Below, in pieces: positions 1 to 9,831 of a stretch of 64,000 nt of DNA. The DNA comes from Chrysophaeum taylorii (Eukaryota > Sar > Pelagophyceae > Pelagomonadales > Pelagomonadaceae), in NCBI GenBank assembly GCA_029834535.1, contig JAQMWT010000005.1, forward strand, positions 124,001 to 188,000. Reading direction: 5' to 3'. The position numbers and the translations under genes were made by a program. Within the stretch, counting starts at the first letter, position 1. Each line of letters opens with the position of its first letter. The notes under the pieces were generated by a model, which saw only the letters and a list, made by a program, of their open reading frames with translations, had not been told where the DNA came from and searched no databases.

Positions 1-368
1 TCGAGACCCGCAATGGCCACCCGTGCGTCGACGTCGTCGTGGAATCACCGCTTTTGCCAACAATATAATTTAATTTGTCATGCAGGCCTACGTCCAAGGA
101 GACGCCTAAGGAGGGCGGCGCGTTGTTCGAGAGCCTCGCGCCCTTTCGTGCGTCGTCGTCCTTTCCACCTTCCGCGCGCCACGCGCCTTTCAGGAGAGCC
201 AAAGGGCGAGTTCCGATGCGCACACTGCGGCCAGAAGGTCAGCGCCCTTCGCTACGCGCCACACTTGGACAAGTGCATGGGCAAAGGGTGCGTCCTTTTC
301 CTTAACCCCACCCACGCGTACGCCGCAGGCGCGGTCGCCGACTCGCCGCGACGACGCGCAAGTCTTAA
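1..368 (+). CDS. SGF11: SGF11/ATXN7L3-type zinc-finger protein, 3' part only
   Basis: C-terminal part of a SAGA deubiquitinase-module adaptor. I join exons <1-22, 86-147, 194-287 and 329-368; introns are 63, 46 and 41 nt, with GTGCGT donors at 23, 148 and 288 and CAG acceptors. All phases agree and the product ends at TAA 366-368. The key region reads FRCAHCGQKVSALRYAPHLD then KCMGKG, a C-x2-C ... H-x3-C finger with the APHLxKC core typical of the Sgf11 finger, followed by a short basic tail. In the family this finger helps anchor the Ubp8/USP22 deubiquitinase to nucleosomes in the nucleus. The N-terminus lies outside the window. The finger identity is strong; the first exon fragment is only inferred from phase. 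Confidence 0.72.
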
Positions 369-1119
369 GCCACTACACACTCCCATGCTCCTCGCAATCT
401 TGCTTGGTTCCTTGGCGCCTCTTTCTCGGGTCATCGGTAGTCGATAGGTTGTGTGTGTAGGCCACCATCCTGCGGGGATTGTCGTATTTCCCAAGATGGC
501 GGGCGGGCGGGCGGGCGGGCAACAACCATGGAACGGCTCGGTTTCCCGGGCGCCCCTCTGTCTGCATATATGTGCTGGCTCAATAGTTGACGAACGAAAG
601 GGCCGTCCACGTGACGACCCTGTTGCGTCTGTACATAATGGGCAGAGTGTTATAATGTGACATCATGCGTTAGTTGGCAGTAGGCGGCGGTGCTAGCGCT
701 GCGTCGCGTCGCGTCGCTGCTGCCGCCGAGTGTCGGTTTTCCGCTGCTTGCGAATTATTATTGAAGGGGGGATCAGCCTGGTAGCCGGATTCTGGGATCA
801 GGATGGTTCTATTTAGGCGCTCTCCGGTGCCGGGTACCGGCGTTGCTGCACATTCTAAAAGCTATTCCTCCGAGTACCCGCAAACAATAGTGCCGTGAGA
901 ACATGGGCTCGTAATAGTCGTCATCATTCATCATCATCTGCGTCAGGTTTGTCTTGATGATGTTTTATATAGTTGCCTTCGAAGTCGTCGTCGTCGTCGT
1001 CGTCGTCGTCGTTGGATTCGGACTAATATGCTACACCAACGTACAGACCTCGTCGCTGCCAATGTTGTAGCACGCTGCTTTTTATCTCGCTTGGCTCCAG
1101 CGTCACTGGTCTGCGGCAT
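369..1119. other. Intergenic stretch, no gene seen
   Basis: No supported gene. It contains a G-rich GGGC run near 500-520 and a GTC trinucleotide run at about 984-1011. Short ORFs here lack family signal or codon bias. Confidence 0.5.
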
Positions 1120-1315
1120 CTCGAAGACCTCAAGGGAGCGGCCTCGAGCTGCTTTGGTGTACGTAGGTGCACGGAAACTTGTTGGCGTACACCCACTCGA
1201 GGGCCTTACAGTGACCACCTCGAATTGCATCGTTCGCGCGCGCGAATCCTACGAACCGTTGCAACAGTTGGCGCTTGCCCATTTAGGGACCTCGAAGTGG
1301 CCGATGGCCGCCTAG
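1120..1315 (-). pseudogene. Degenerate ankyrin-like repeat fragment
   Basis: On the minus strand two consecutive segments resemble protist ankyrin repeats (GHLExLxWxxANGCPW type). The first reads AAIGHFEVPKWASANCCNG and then hits TAG. The second, in another frame, reads GGHCKALEWVYANKFPC and then hits TGA about 40 nt later. A stop plus a frame change between adjacent repeat units suggests a dead remnant rather than a working gene. A minus-strand ORF just upstream (about 1317-1550) may be part of the same relic. Neither an intron between the units nor chance similarity can be excluded. Confidence 0.35.
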
Positions 1316-2066
1316 ATCAACAACGTGAATTTGTCCCTGCGCGTTTCGCATCGTTGGCCTCCTCGTCGAAACTCTTGAACATCGCTAGCGCATTCGGGTT
1401 GATGAGCAGCAACAACACAGTTCGTTCGCCATCAATGAATGACGACGCGCTCGACGGCCAGGACGTGGATATGTCAAACATCGCGCCAATATCGACACGC
1501 TGCTGATCAAAGTCGGGATGCCGACACCGAGAGCACGGTTTTTGGCACATCGCGCAGATTATAAGGTAGCAGCACAGATTACAAGGTAGCTGTTATTGCG
1601 ACACGAGAGCCGGTTGGTTTTCTCTGGAACTGCTCTATGGTCAGCGCTCTTCTGCTGGGCCCTGAGTCATTGGCACCCTCAACCTCACAGCCCTTCTTTC
1701 ACAATGACTTCTTTCTTCTCCTCTCTCGCTTCATCACCTTGCCTTTCTGCATTCGACATGCGAAAAAAGGCAGAAAGCCTACATAGAGTCTAAAGGGGAA
1801 AATCCCCTTCCCCGCGATTTCCTCTTCCTCGCGGTTTCCTCTTCCCCGCGATTTCCTCTTCCCCGCGACTTCCCCGTGACATATTATAACTGTCATAGGT
1901 CGGGATGAAAACATTGCTGTGTATCAACGGATTTTTTTATAACATCCTATACCCCCAAATCACCCCCCAAAAAAAAAATCCTCGATTCGCAAACCCGCAT
2001 ATTCGACAAAATTTTCCCCTTTTGCTTCTAGGCAGAGAGGTACCATTCTTAGGGTTTGAAAACACG
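1316..2066. other. Intergenic and probable 5' leader of the pseudouridine synthase
   Basis: No supported gene apart from a 77-codon minus ORF at 1317-1550 of unknown status. It carries the 17-bp tandem repeat listed separately and a C-then-A homopolymer run near 1966-1980. An in-frame ATG at 1905 could extend the downstream gene. Confidence 0.4.
1813..1875. repeat. 17-bp tandem repeat, about 3.7 units
   Basis: Consecutive units of the form CGCGATTTCCTCTTCCC, with one variant reading CGCGG and a shorter last unit. It sits about 190 bp before the pseudouridine synthase start. Confidence 0.8.
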
Positions 2067-2849
2067 ATGAGGCTGTCGCGCTTGCTCGCGCGAACAGGAG
2101 TTTTCTCTCGCCGGCAAGCAGACGCAGCGATCGCTGCCGGGCGCGTGACTTGCAACGGCGAGGTCTCGAAACTAGGCGACCGAATCGAGGCCGAGAGCGC
2201 GCACAAACTCCGCATCACCGTCGACAAGAAGCCCGTGCTCCAGGGCGACATCAGACGCAGCGCCCGACCGAGGGTATTCCTGACGTACAAGAAGCGAGGT
2301 GAGCTCGTGACGAGGCTCGGGACCGACGACCGCGCCTCGGTCTTCGCACGCCTGGGCCTCGACAGGCACGTCGCGGCGGTCGGTCGCCTGGACTATGCTT
2401 CCGAGGGACTGCTGGTCCTCACGACCTGTGGTATGCTGGCCCGTGGCCTCGAGCACCCCGACATCGGCGCGCTCAACCGCACCTACGAAGTCACCACGCG
2501 AGGTATCATCACGTCCAGCAAGCTCACCGCAATGCGCCGCGGCGTGCGCGTCGGCGACAAAAAATATCGTCCGCTCAAAGTCGAGGTCCTGCAGACCGGC
2601 TCGAGCGAAGCCACCTTCGAGTTCAGGTGCACCGAGGGCAAGAATCGCATGATCCGTCGCATTTGTGATCATCTCCGCCTCAGAGTTACGAAGCTCGTTC
2701 GCACGCAGTATGGGCCGTTTACGCTCGCGCAGCTCAAGCCCGGCTATGCCGCGACCGAGGTCCGTCTCCCGCGTTCGCTTGCGCATTTGACCAATCCGAT
2801 CCACCCAGCCTCTGGCCGGTCCGCAGAACCCTCGTCCCCGCTTAGGTAA
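2067..2849 (+). CDS. RsuA/RluB-family pseudouridine synthase (S4 domain)
   Basis: Isomerises a uridine in rRNA to pseudouridine; in a eukaryote this bacterial-type family normally serves organelle ribosomes. From ATG 2067 the 260-residue product begins directly with an S4 RNA-binding domain (residues about 1-45, RLSRLLARTGVFSRRQAD). The catalytic block GRLDYASEGLLVLT follows, with the expected catalytic Asp109, and later the family block EGKNRMIRRICDHL. The length fits bacterial RsuA/RluB. An in-frame ATG at 1905 would add a 54-residue leader that could carry an organelle signal; I chose 2067 because it matches the bacterial start and the upstream stretch looks like leader DNA, but the longer form is possible. 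Single exon. Family call firm, target position and compartment unknown. Confidence 0.85.
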   Translation: MRLSRLLARTGVFSRRQADAAIAAGRVTCNGEVSKLGDRIEAESAHKLRITVDKKPVLQGDIRRSARPRVFLTYKKRGELVTRLGTDDRASVFARLGLDRHVAAVGRLDYASEGLLVLTTCGMLARGLEHPDIGALNRTYEVTTRGIITSSKLTAMRRGVRVGDKKYRPLKVEVLQTGSSEATFEFRCTEGKNRMIRRICDHLRLRVTKLVRTQYGPFTLAQLKPGYAATEVRLPRSLAHLTNPIHPASGRSAEPSSPLR

Positions 2850-3512
2850 CTGGTGGTGTGGGGCCACTTACTTACTTCTCGGGAGACGAAAGTGATGATG
2901 ACTCCTCCAGGCAATATAGGACCTGGCATCTATCTAACGGCCATATGGGCTGGCTGCGATATAGTAGTTTAGAAATCAGCGGACGTTCGTGGCCGCTCTG
3001 GTGTTGTCTACTGGCGTGGTTGGTTCAATGCTCTTGTCTCGTGATGAAATAAACGGCGAGAGGGTCACGCTATTCGGGGCATTCAATAAATCGGGGAAGA
3101 AGTCTGTCGCGACCGCCGTCTTCACTACACTTGCAAACCGCCGGGCCCCGAAAAAAAACTGGTACCTTCTTCGACTTGCGCTCCTGTTGCTGCCGTGGGA
3201 AAGATGAAATCGAACGCGATGGCCACTCCTCCGCCGCGCATCCAATCGCATAAAATAATTGTCGACACGAACAGCTCACGCGCGCCGTATCGGCCATGCA
3301 CTGCTGGAGCCCGAAGAGGACGGAGCACCATGCCCTTGTCGCAATCCCGCATCCCATGGAATATAATACGGGAGAACATTTTGCGCGCTCGCTCCTCGCG
3401 TTTTTGAAGGAAGGAAGGAAGGGGAGTCTCCACTGGTGTAAGTTAAAAACGCGACTCGCCTCTCGGCGACTTGTTTAAGAGCGGCTCACGAGCAGAATCC
3501 CCCGCCGAGGTC
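2850..3512. other. Intergenic, no gene recognised
   Basis: Several overlapping short ORFs on both strands, none with family signal or an ATG-led coding look. A GGAA run occurs near 3408-3422. Confidence 0.4.
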
Positions 3513-3927
3513 ATGGCTGAGGACATGCGCGACAGCGCGTTTTTGTTGAGTGCTCTTTCCATTCCTCTTGACATTGCAGAGTCTCTCAGGTCGATCGCGC
3601 CGCCGCCGCCGCCGCGGGCACACTCCAGTGCGACTCCATCATCGGCGTGAGCGAATGTCACCAGGGCTACCTACCCGATAGTAATCGTCATAACCATCGG
3701 CATTCCAGCAGCAGCAGCAAGTCTGCCGATTGCGTGCAAGATCCATGCGCACGAGTAAAATGCGCATCATTGACGAGCGCTCTCGCAAAGTGGCCCGCCG
3801 AGCACCATTGCGCAGCTCAACGCATGGCTTGCGCCAGAGGGGAGGCCGTCTATACCCGCATGCGAAGACCATTATGAAGAAGCAGTATGTGAAACTCGGC
3901 TGTGATCTGTACCCTATTAAGTATTAA
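3513..3927 (+). CDS. Possible small gene, structure unresolved
   Basis: From ATG 3513 an open frame starts MAEDMRDSAFLLSALSIPLD, passes a proline run and reaches TGA after about 45 codons. A GTGAGC donor overlaps that stop, and a CATTCCAG acceptor ending at 3708 would lead into either of two open frames. One is basic and ends KKQYVKLGCDLYPIKY at 3927. The phase fits the other frame, ending near 3877, better. I recognise no family. It may be a real two-exon gene or chance. Confidence 0.25.
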
Positions 3928-4558
3928 TTAATTCGCCATCAATTCTGTGGAGGCATTAAGGTCGCAGCATCGTGCGAATCAACCAACAAGGGTGTTCAAC
4001 AGCAAAAATTTGATTGATCCACAGCCCACCTTGCGCAGTTCAAACCAAATTACGTCGCAATCTGGCCAGGACTCGAGCATTGCCTCGAACAACAAATCGT
4101 AATCAAAACGAGCGGCGAAGACGACAACGACATCGAGTCGCCACAAAATCATCTTGAGCGCAGGCGTAATGGCTACGCACCAGACATCGTTTGATTCGCG
4201 TTTTCAAAAAAAATCGCTGGAGCGACGCGGTGGGGAGCTTATGATGCCGTAGTGCCTCAACGAACGCGGCAATCCCGCACTCGAAATAAATTTATGATTA
4301 CCCTTCGATAATAATCTCCGGCGCCATCGTGAGATGAGTGCCGCCGTCTCAACCGCACCCTGTTCGACGACAGCATTATGTCGCTCATCGCGTTGTTTTC
4401 GCCGCCCATTTCTGGGTCGTCGTGGTTGCTCTTTCTGAGGTGAACGCATATTTTGGTCATCATTCAAAGTTGAGCGCAGAGCATCCAGGGATTCAACCGT
4501 TTTATTTATTGTACACTGTTGTGGTAAAAACTTTGCGTGAAACTGATGATGATTTAAG
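3928..4558. other. Intergenic, upstream region of the acidic-protein gene
   Basis: No gene seen. Moderately AT-rich; the longer ORFs here are shadows of the downstream gene or of each other. Confidence 0.4.
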
Positions 4559-5269
4559 ATGGCAGACGACGACGAGGAAGACTTTGGAGTTGCCGAAGAG
4601 AAGCATGGGATGCCCACCGAAAGCAATAATATCCGTCCAGTGGATTTGGACCTGATGCGAATTCCGTTGTTTGTGAACCTCGGCTCTGGACCGGAGTTCA
4701 ACCACGGCGTGCACATGGGCGTGGTTTGCGACCCTGTTCAGTCGGAAAAGGACTCGATTCGCAGCTCGACGACGTCGGAGATTCCCGACATACAGGCTGC
4801 GCTCGAGAGGATCGAAAATGCGATGCGACTCGCTAATATGGGCGTTTTACCCGATTATCCGGGCACGGCGTCAGCGGCCGAGGCGGCACCGGGGATAAAT
4901 AAGAAGACCGAGGCAGTTCGCAAGGACGAAGAAGCGGCGCAAGCGAGGGACGAAGACAACTCGGCACGGAACACAGATGCGGCGAAGGACGATGAACCGG
5001 CAAAAGCGAGGGACGACGCCGCCGACTCGGAAGCGAGGAGCGCGAAGGACGACGACGAACCCGGGGCTCAAGCGGGGTTCAAGGAGGAGGAGGAGGAGGA
5101 CGACGACGACAACTCGGGACTTAAGTCCGAGGGGGCAAAGGATGATGAACCGGCGGCGCAAGCGAGATTCAAGGATGATGATGGCGACGACGACGACTCG
5201 GCATTGACTGATAGAGAGCCTGCAGCGGAAGTTCAAGGGACGCCGGTAGAGGAGGAGTTTGCTATCTGA
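4559..5269 (+). CDS. Acidic low-complexity protein, unknown function
   Basis: Single-exon ORF of 236 codons from ATG 4559. The first ~110 residues look ordered (for example IPLFVNLGSGPEF and a helical stretch IQAALERIENAMRLANMG). The C-terminal half is an Asp/Glu/Ala/Lys-rich tail built from loose copies of a KDDEPAAQAR-like unit (near residues 140, 165 and 200) separated by Glu and Asp runs. This suggests a disordered, highly charged protein. I recognise no family. Whether it is expressed is unknown, but the ordered N-terminus and uninterrupted frame favour a gene. Confidence 0.5.
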   Translation: MADDDEEDFGVAEEKHGMPTESNNIRPVDLDLMRIPLFVNLGSGPEFNHGVHMGVVCDPVQSEKDSIRSSTTSEIPDIQAALERIENAMRLANMGVLPDYPGTASAAEAAPGINKKTEAVRKDEEAAQARDEDNSARNTDAAKDDEPAKARDDAADSEARSAKDDDEPGAQAGFKEEEEEDDDDNSGLKSEGAKDDEPAAQARFKDDDGDDDDSALTDREPAAEVQGTPVEEEFAI

Positions 5270-5354
5270 CAGTGCGACACCGGCGCCGCCAATTAAAAAC
5301 TTACGTATGTGAATCGAATTAGATGCGTGTGTGAAGGAGTCAGCTACAATAGCG

Positions 5355-5397
<43 letters not shown>
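5355..5397. repeat. CAT trinucleotide microsatellite
   Basis: About 14 uninterrupted CAT/ATC units in the 5270-5643 interval between the acidic-protein gene and the convergent SGNH gene. Nothing else was recognised in that interval. Confidence 0.95.
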
Positions 5398-5643
5398 GCC
5401 ATATGACATGGGAGAGGTAGACGAATTTGTCGGGCGCAGTAACGTTGAGCGCGAGCGTGGGGGCGGCGTCCTCGGCAAGGCCAACGCCGGTGGGAAAGCG
5501 GGAATGGAAGCAATTTTTGACGTGGCGCGTTCTTGCGAAGCGGAGTTGCCGAGGAGTAAAGCCAGGGACGTGGACGAGGGCGCGGACGTCTTCATCGAGC
5601 GAGCCCATGGTGGTCGGTCGTCGCCAGCCAGTGGTCGCCTCGC

Positions 5644-7175
5644 CTAGACGCGAGATGAACAAAGGTTTGCAACAATCACAAAACCACAGCGCCGGGTCTC
5701 GCAGAGCATGACGACGCCACGGCGAGCGCCGGGAAGAGTGAGCGCGAGGACTCCTCGGTCGAGGGTGCCCTCGAAGGTCCACTTGTGATCAGCGTAGCCG
5801 AGGCCGAGCGCGGCGGAGCGCGCCGACGTGTCGCCTAGGTTCCGACTCGAACAATTGTCTGTCCGGAATCATCTTACCTTTCGCAAGCACGACAGGCCAC
5901 GGTGCGGGCTTGTCTCCGGCGACGATCGATCGAAGCTGCGAGAGGGGCGAGCGTTCGAGCGAGACGACGGCGAAGCATCAACGAGCGCACGTCGCGGCCT
6001 CGATTGGGCTCCTATCATCATAGAAAAAACGAATCTCGAGACAAGAGAGGAGGAAACGCGGCGTACGTAGGTCGTCGCGCATTCGTGGAGCGGGTCGACG
6101 CAGGAGAGGGAGGCGTCGCCGCAGTCCGGTCTATCGGGAGGCGGGAGCGGGCGTCGTTCGTCCATCTCGACCCGGCCGGCGTCGAGGTCGGCAAGCGCAT
6201 CGCGCCTGCGAGAATTGGGCGACGGGTTATGATGATGACGACGCACAGGGCGGACAGGAGCCAGACAGCCAAGAGCGTCCCGAAGAGCTGGTTGGCGCGC
6301 CATCCCGGGTGCCAAGGGACGCGACCGGGGGCGCCGTCGGGCGTGCGAAACTTGCGTCGCTTTTCGACTTCGTTCTTTGGCGAAAAGGCGATGTCGACGA
6401 GCGCCGGTGGGAGGTCGTTGTGTTTCCGGCGGCGACCAAAGCCGAGGACGGCGACGAGGTCGTCGGGCGTCGGCGCGACGGCGGCGGGCATCGCGCCGTA
6501 GCGTCTGAGCATGTCGCGCCTCGCGTCGTCCTTGGCAAGGAAGAGGGCGAGGGGCTGGGATTCGAGGGACCAGGCAGCCCGCGCGTAGACCTCCGAGACA
6601 CGCCAGTTTTTGCCCTCGACCATGGCGAAGTCCCACGCGACGACGTCCGGTTCGGGCGTCCCGAAGACGTCTCTCGCGCACCACGCGAGCGGCAGTGCGG
6701 CCGTGCCGCCCATGCCAAAGTTGCGCGCGACCGATCGCACGCCCGCCGCTGCAAACCCCGTCCTCATGGCACGATCCAGCACCATCGCGTAGCTCTCGTT
6801 GAAGTAGTTGCCGTGACCCGCGCACACCGAGTGGCCCGCCGCCGCGACTTCGAACCGCTTGGTCTCGACGACGGCGCGCTTCATCTTCGCGACCAGCGAC
6901 GGGCTCGATTCGATCAGCCGCGTCGCGCCGCGCAGGTCCACGTGCGGGGCGTACTCGACGCAGAGCGCCTCGATCGCCGCCTCGACGCCCGCCACGGCGC
7001 TTTTTCCGTGGTGGGGGGTCGCAAGGCTCACGGTTTCCTCGACCGCGTGCTGCCGGACCCACTGCGCCACGTGGGCGCCATGCTCGCTGCTTTTGTGCCG
7101 CCGCCGACCCTCTGCTGCTGCGGCGCCGAAGACGACTACGATTATTAACGACGACGACAACGACGACAGCCACAT
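5644..7175 (-). CDS. Secreted SGNH-hydrolase-like protein with C-terminal beta-type domain
   Basis: Four exons read on the minus strand: 7175-6247, 6205-6067, 5935-5878 and 5834-5644. Introns are 41, 131 and 43 nt with donors GTGCGT, GTACGC and GTAAGA; all phases agree and give 438 residues. An N-terminal signal peptide (LIIVVVFGAAAA) suggests secretion. SGNH-type blocks: AGHSVCAGHGNYFNESY with Ser in GHS replacing the usual GDS, NFGMGGT (oxyanion Gly), DVVAWDFAM, and RVPWHPGW supplying the catalytic-type His. A Cys-containing linker and a C-terminal domain ending near MLCETRRCGFVIV follow. The family includes esterases and glycan O-acyl-modifying enzymes; the substrate here is unknown. It starts 5 nt after the stop of the GT90 gene on the same strand, so a shared role in extracellular glycans is plausible. 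Confidence 0.75.
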
Positions 7176-7180
7176 GATTA

Positions 7181-8800
7181 TTATGATGCTTCGTTGTTGT
7201 TGTCTACTTGAGGAGGGGGGCAGGCGCCGCAGATGGGGTCGTCGTCGTCATCCGGACGGAGGTGTCTCACGAGGACGCGCTTGGTGCCGAGGGGCTCGTC
7301 GAGGATCTCGCGGAGGTCGGCGCAGTGGGAGCGGAGATGACGGCGAAAAAAGGCGCAGGCCGAGGCAGGGTCGTCGAGGAGCTGGTCCATCGCAAAGTGG
7401 TGGCGTATAGCAGCAAAGACGAGGTGGACGTGTCTCGCGAGGCACTCGGGACAGAGGAAGGTGTCGTGGACGCGCCGGGCGTTTCGCAAAAGCGCGGCAA
7501 CGTCCACCGAGGAGTCATTCTCGTCGAGAACGGCGGAAACGGTGCCGGCGAGGGTGCGTCTCGAAACGGCGAGGTGGGTCGTGCCGTGCGAGAGCGCGGG
7601 AAAATACCACTCGACGTACGGCGCGTCCCAAAGAAAGACCAGAGCACCGCTGAGCCAGAGGGTGTTGAGGTTGCGCGAGTAGGATCCCGTCTTGCCGCCG
7701 GGGAGATTGAGGAGGATTTTTTGGTTGGTGAAGTTAGCGAGCGGCACGAAGTCCCGGATCGCGGGCGACGGGTCTCTCGCGAGGCCCGCCATCAGTTGGT
7801 CGTGGGGCGGAGGGTGCGGGTTGCCACGGCAAGGGTTGTCGCCGAGGCGAGCCGCGCAGCTGCGTCCGAGGTTGCCGTGATGCTGAAGGAAGCAGCCAGT
7901 GTCGACGAGGTCCGGCGCCTCAATCGCGGCCGCGATCGCGCTGAGTCTGGCAAAATTTCCAAAATCGTCGACACATCTCGCGTTCGCGGGGGCAGTCATC
8001 GTCCCGCGCCAAAAGGCGCGATGATTTGACCGCGACGCCCAGGGCTTCGCCTCGCTGAGGGTCGTCTGGTTGTCGACGAAGGCGCGCCACGTCGACAAAT
8101 TGCCGCCACCAAAATACGTGTTAGGGATTAACACCCCGCACTGCGCGTAGCCAAACTGCTTGTTGACGACGAGGGACGGGAACGAGGACGAGCAGGAAAG
8201 GCCCGACGTCGACACCTCGGCCGCGTACACCGCGTTCCCGAGACCGGCCGCCTCCTGCGCGACGCTGCGCACGAGCTTGGCGTGTCCCGGGTTTTTTGTT
8301 TTGTTCAGAAAGTCCGCGTGCACGACCACGCGATTATCGTATACGACGACAAACTTGTCCTTCAGCTCGAACGCCTCGCTCACCTTCTCGGCCTCGTCGA
8401 CCGTCTTGAGCTGCTTGTACGCGCGCACCGAACGCCGCAGTTCCTCTTCGACGAGCGCCTTCCGCTCGATCTCGAAAGTGAGGTCCGCGAGCTGACCCTT
8501 CGCAAGTTTAGACAACTCGTTCGCCTCGACCTCGGGCGTCCACTGCTGCTTACTTCTCTCCGCCGAACCCACGAACCCCTTCCAATACGCGCGTCGCATG
8601 ATCCCCGCGAGCCACGCCTCGTCCTCCCCGCATTCGCACGCGTTGTTCTTCTTCTTCTTCGCAGAAGAAGAAGAAGTTGCCGAAGCCACAGCCGGGTCGA
8701 CGCGGTGGTTCCTGCGGTGCTTGTGGTGATGGTGCTCGGCGGGATTCGGCTCGGCGGCGGCGACCGCGACGAGAGCCGCCGATAACAATAGGGTCATCAT
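7181..8800 (-). CDS. GT90 (CAP10/POGLUT-like) glycosyltransferase
   Basis: Probable secretory-pathway glycosyltransferase of the CAP10/Rumi family, which transfers glucose or xylose to glycoproteins or polysaccharides in the ER/Golgi. I start at ATG 8800; the frame is open a little further but only from TTG. The signal peptide MMTLLLSAALVAVAAA is followed by a His/Lys-rich linker and a poly-Ser stretch. GT90 signatures: HRAFWRGTMTAP in mid-protein and, later, KILLNLPGGKTGSYSRNLN followed by a LWLSGALVFLW block and YVEWYFPAL. Length 540 residues, single exon. It ends TAATAA only 5 nt before the start codon of the next gene. Family call strong; donor and acceptor sugars are not deducible. Confidence 0.85.
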   Translation of the reverse strand: MMTLLLSAALVAVAAAEPNPAEHHHHKHRRNHRVDPAVASATSSSSAKKKKNNACECGEDEAWLAGIMRRAYWKGFVGSAERSKQQWTPEVEANELSKLAKGQLADLTFEIERKALVEEELRRSVRAYKQLKTVDEAEKVSEAFELKDKFVVVYDNRVVVHADFLNKTKNPGHAKLVRSVAQEAAGLGNAVYAAEVSTSGLSCSSSFPSLVVNKQFGYAQCGVLIPNTYFGGGNLSTWRAFVDNQTTLSEAKPWASRSNHRAFWRGTMTAPANARCVDDFGNFARLSAIAAAIEAPDLVDTGCFLQHHGNLGRSCAARLGDNPCRGNPHPPPHDQLMAGLARDPSPAIRDFVPLANFTNQKILLNLPGGKTGSYSRNLNTLWLSGALVFLWDAPYVEWYFPALSHGTTHLAVSRRTLAGTVSAVLDENDSSVDVAALLRNARRVHDTFLCPECLARHVHLVFAAIRHHFAMDQLLDDPASACAFFRRHLRSHCADLREILDEPLGTKRVLVRHLRPDDDDDPICGACPPPQVDNNNEAS

Positions 8801-9361
8801 TGTCGTCGTCGTCGTCGACAAGTTTAGAGTAGGGTTTTCTCATTAGGCACCACAGGACGCGGGACGATCGATCGATCAATTCAATAATAATAAATCCCCG
8901 GGATAGGATGGGATGGGATAGGAGATGGGATGGGATAGGTAGGACGTGGGTCATGGGATAATTTTTTGCTGCTGCTTGGCCCGACCCGGCCCTCCTCCTC
9001 TCAAGGTGTCTAAGTGGCGCTGAGCATGCGTCGAGCGAAGTCGCTGCCCACCGTCGAGGAGCGCGGGATCTATCTCTCTCAGGAAGGAAGTGAGGGAAAC
9101 GAGCGTAATCCAGGTCAGTGTGGCTGCTGGCGCGTAACGAGGAAATAATGGTTGGCGCTGCCATATTCCATCAGCTACACCACCAAAGCACGTCGTGGTC
9201 TTGGCTTCTCATCAGGATGAATGGCCGCCGCGCAGAGAGCTCCTCCGGGACTATGTAAAACTGCCAGCCATCACCTTGGCTGGGAAAATAAACGCGCGGC
9301 GCCAGCCAACACACGAAGACGGCGCGTAAATCTCGCGCCGCCGTTGTCAAAGGGGGAGGGG
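8801..9361. other. Intergenic between GT90 start and eIF4B stop; GGGAT-rich repeat
   Basis: The interval carries a degenerate GGGATAGGAT/GGGAT array at about 8901-8945, close to the GT90 5' end. It also holds the downstream region of the minus-strand eIF4B gene. No additional gene seen. Confidence 0.5.
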
Positions 9362-9796
9362 TCAGTCGTCCTCGTCGTCGCCGAGGAGCGCGTAGGTATT
9401 GATCCGCGACGACTTGGAGTTTTGCTCTTTCGCATGCTTCTCCTTCCGCGACGAAGACTTGCGATGGGACTTGGAGTGGTCGTCTTTCTTTGGCGCGACG
9501 TCGTCCTTCTTCGAAGGCGGGCCCGCCTGACTCGGCTTTTGGGGCGAAGGGGGTGGCGATTTGGGTGCAGCAGGCGGAGAGGTCTTGTCGGGCGTCTCCT
9601 TTGATGCGGCGTCGGCGTCCTTCTTATGCGACGGCGGCGGCGGCGGGGGGGTATCGCGCCCTCGGCCTCGACCTCGGCCGCGGCCCGCGTCGCCGCGACC
9701 AGCTCGACCGCGTTGGGTCGACGCCTTGACCACGGGGGGTTTTTCCTTCTTTCCGTCGGCGTTCTCCTTGGGATCGGAGGCCTTGGTCTTGGCGTC

Positions 9797-9831
<35 letters not shown>

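Noticed and set aside
5355-5397. Ser or Asp homopolymer tract as part of a gene
   Set aside because: It is a CAT microsatellite in a spacer; the frames through it have no supporting coding sequence.
6210-6250. A C-terminal transmembrane helix in the SGNH-like protein (SALCVVIIITRR)
   Set aside because: It is readthrough of a 41-nt intron (6246-6206) with a GTGCGT donor; splicing joins WLLSAL to a hydrophilic exon with agreeing phase.
6309-7148. Plus-strand ORF of 279 codons opposite the SGNH gene
   Set aside because: Antisense shadow; the other strand has a signal peptide, family blocks and consistent splicing.
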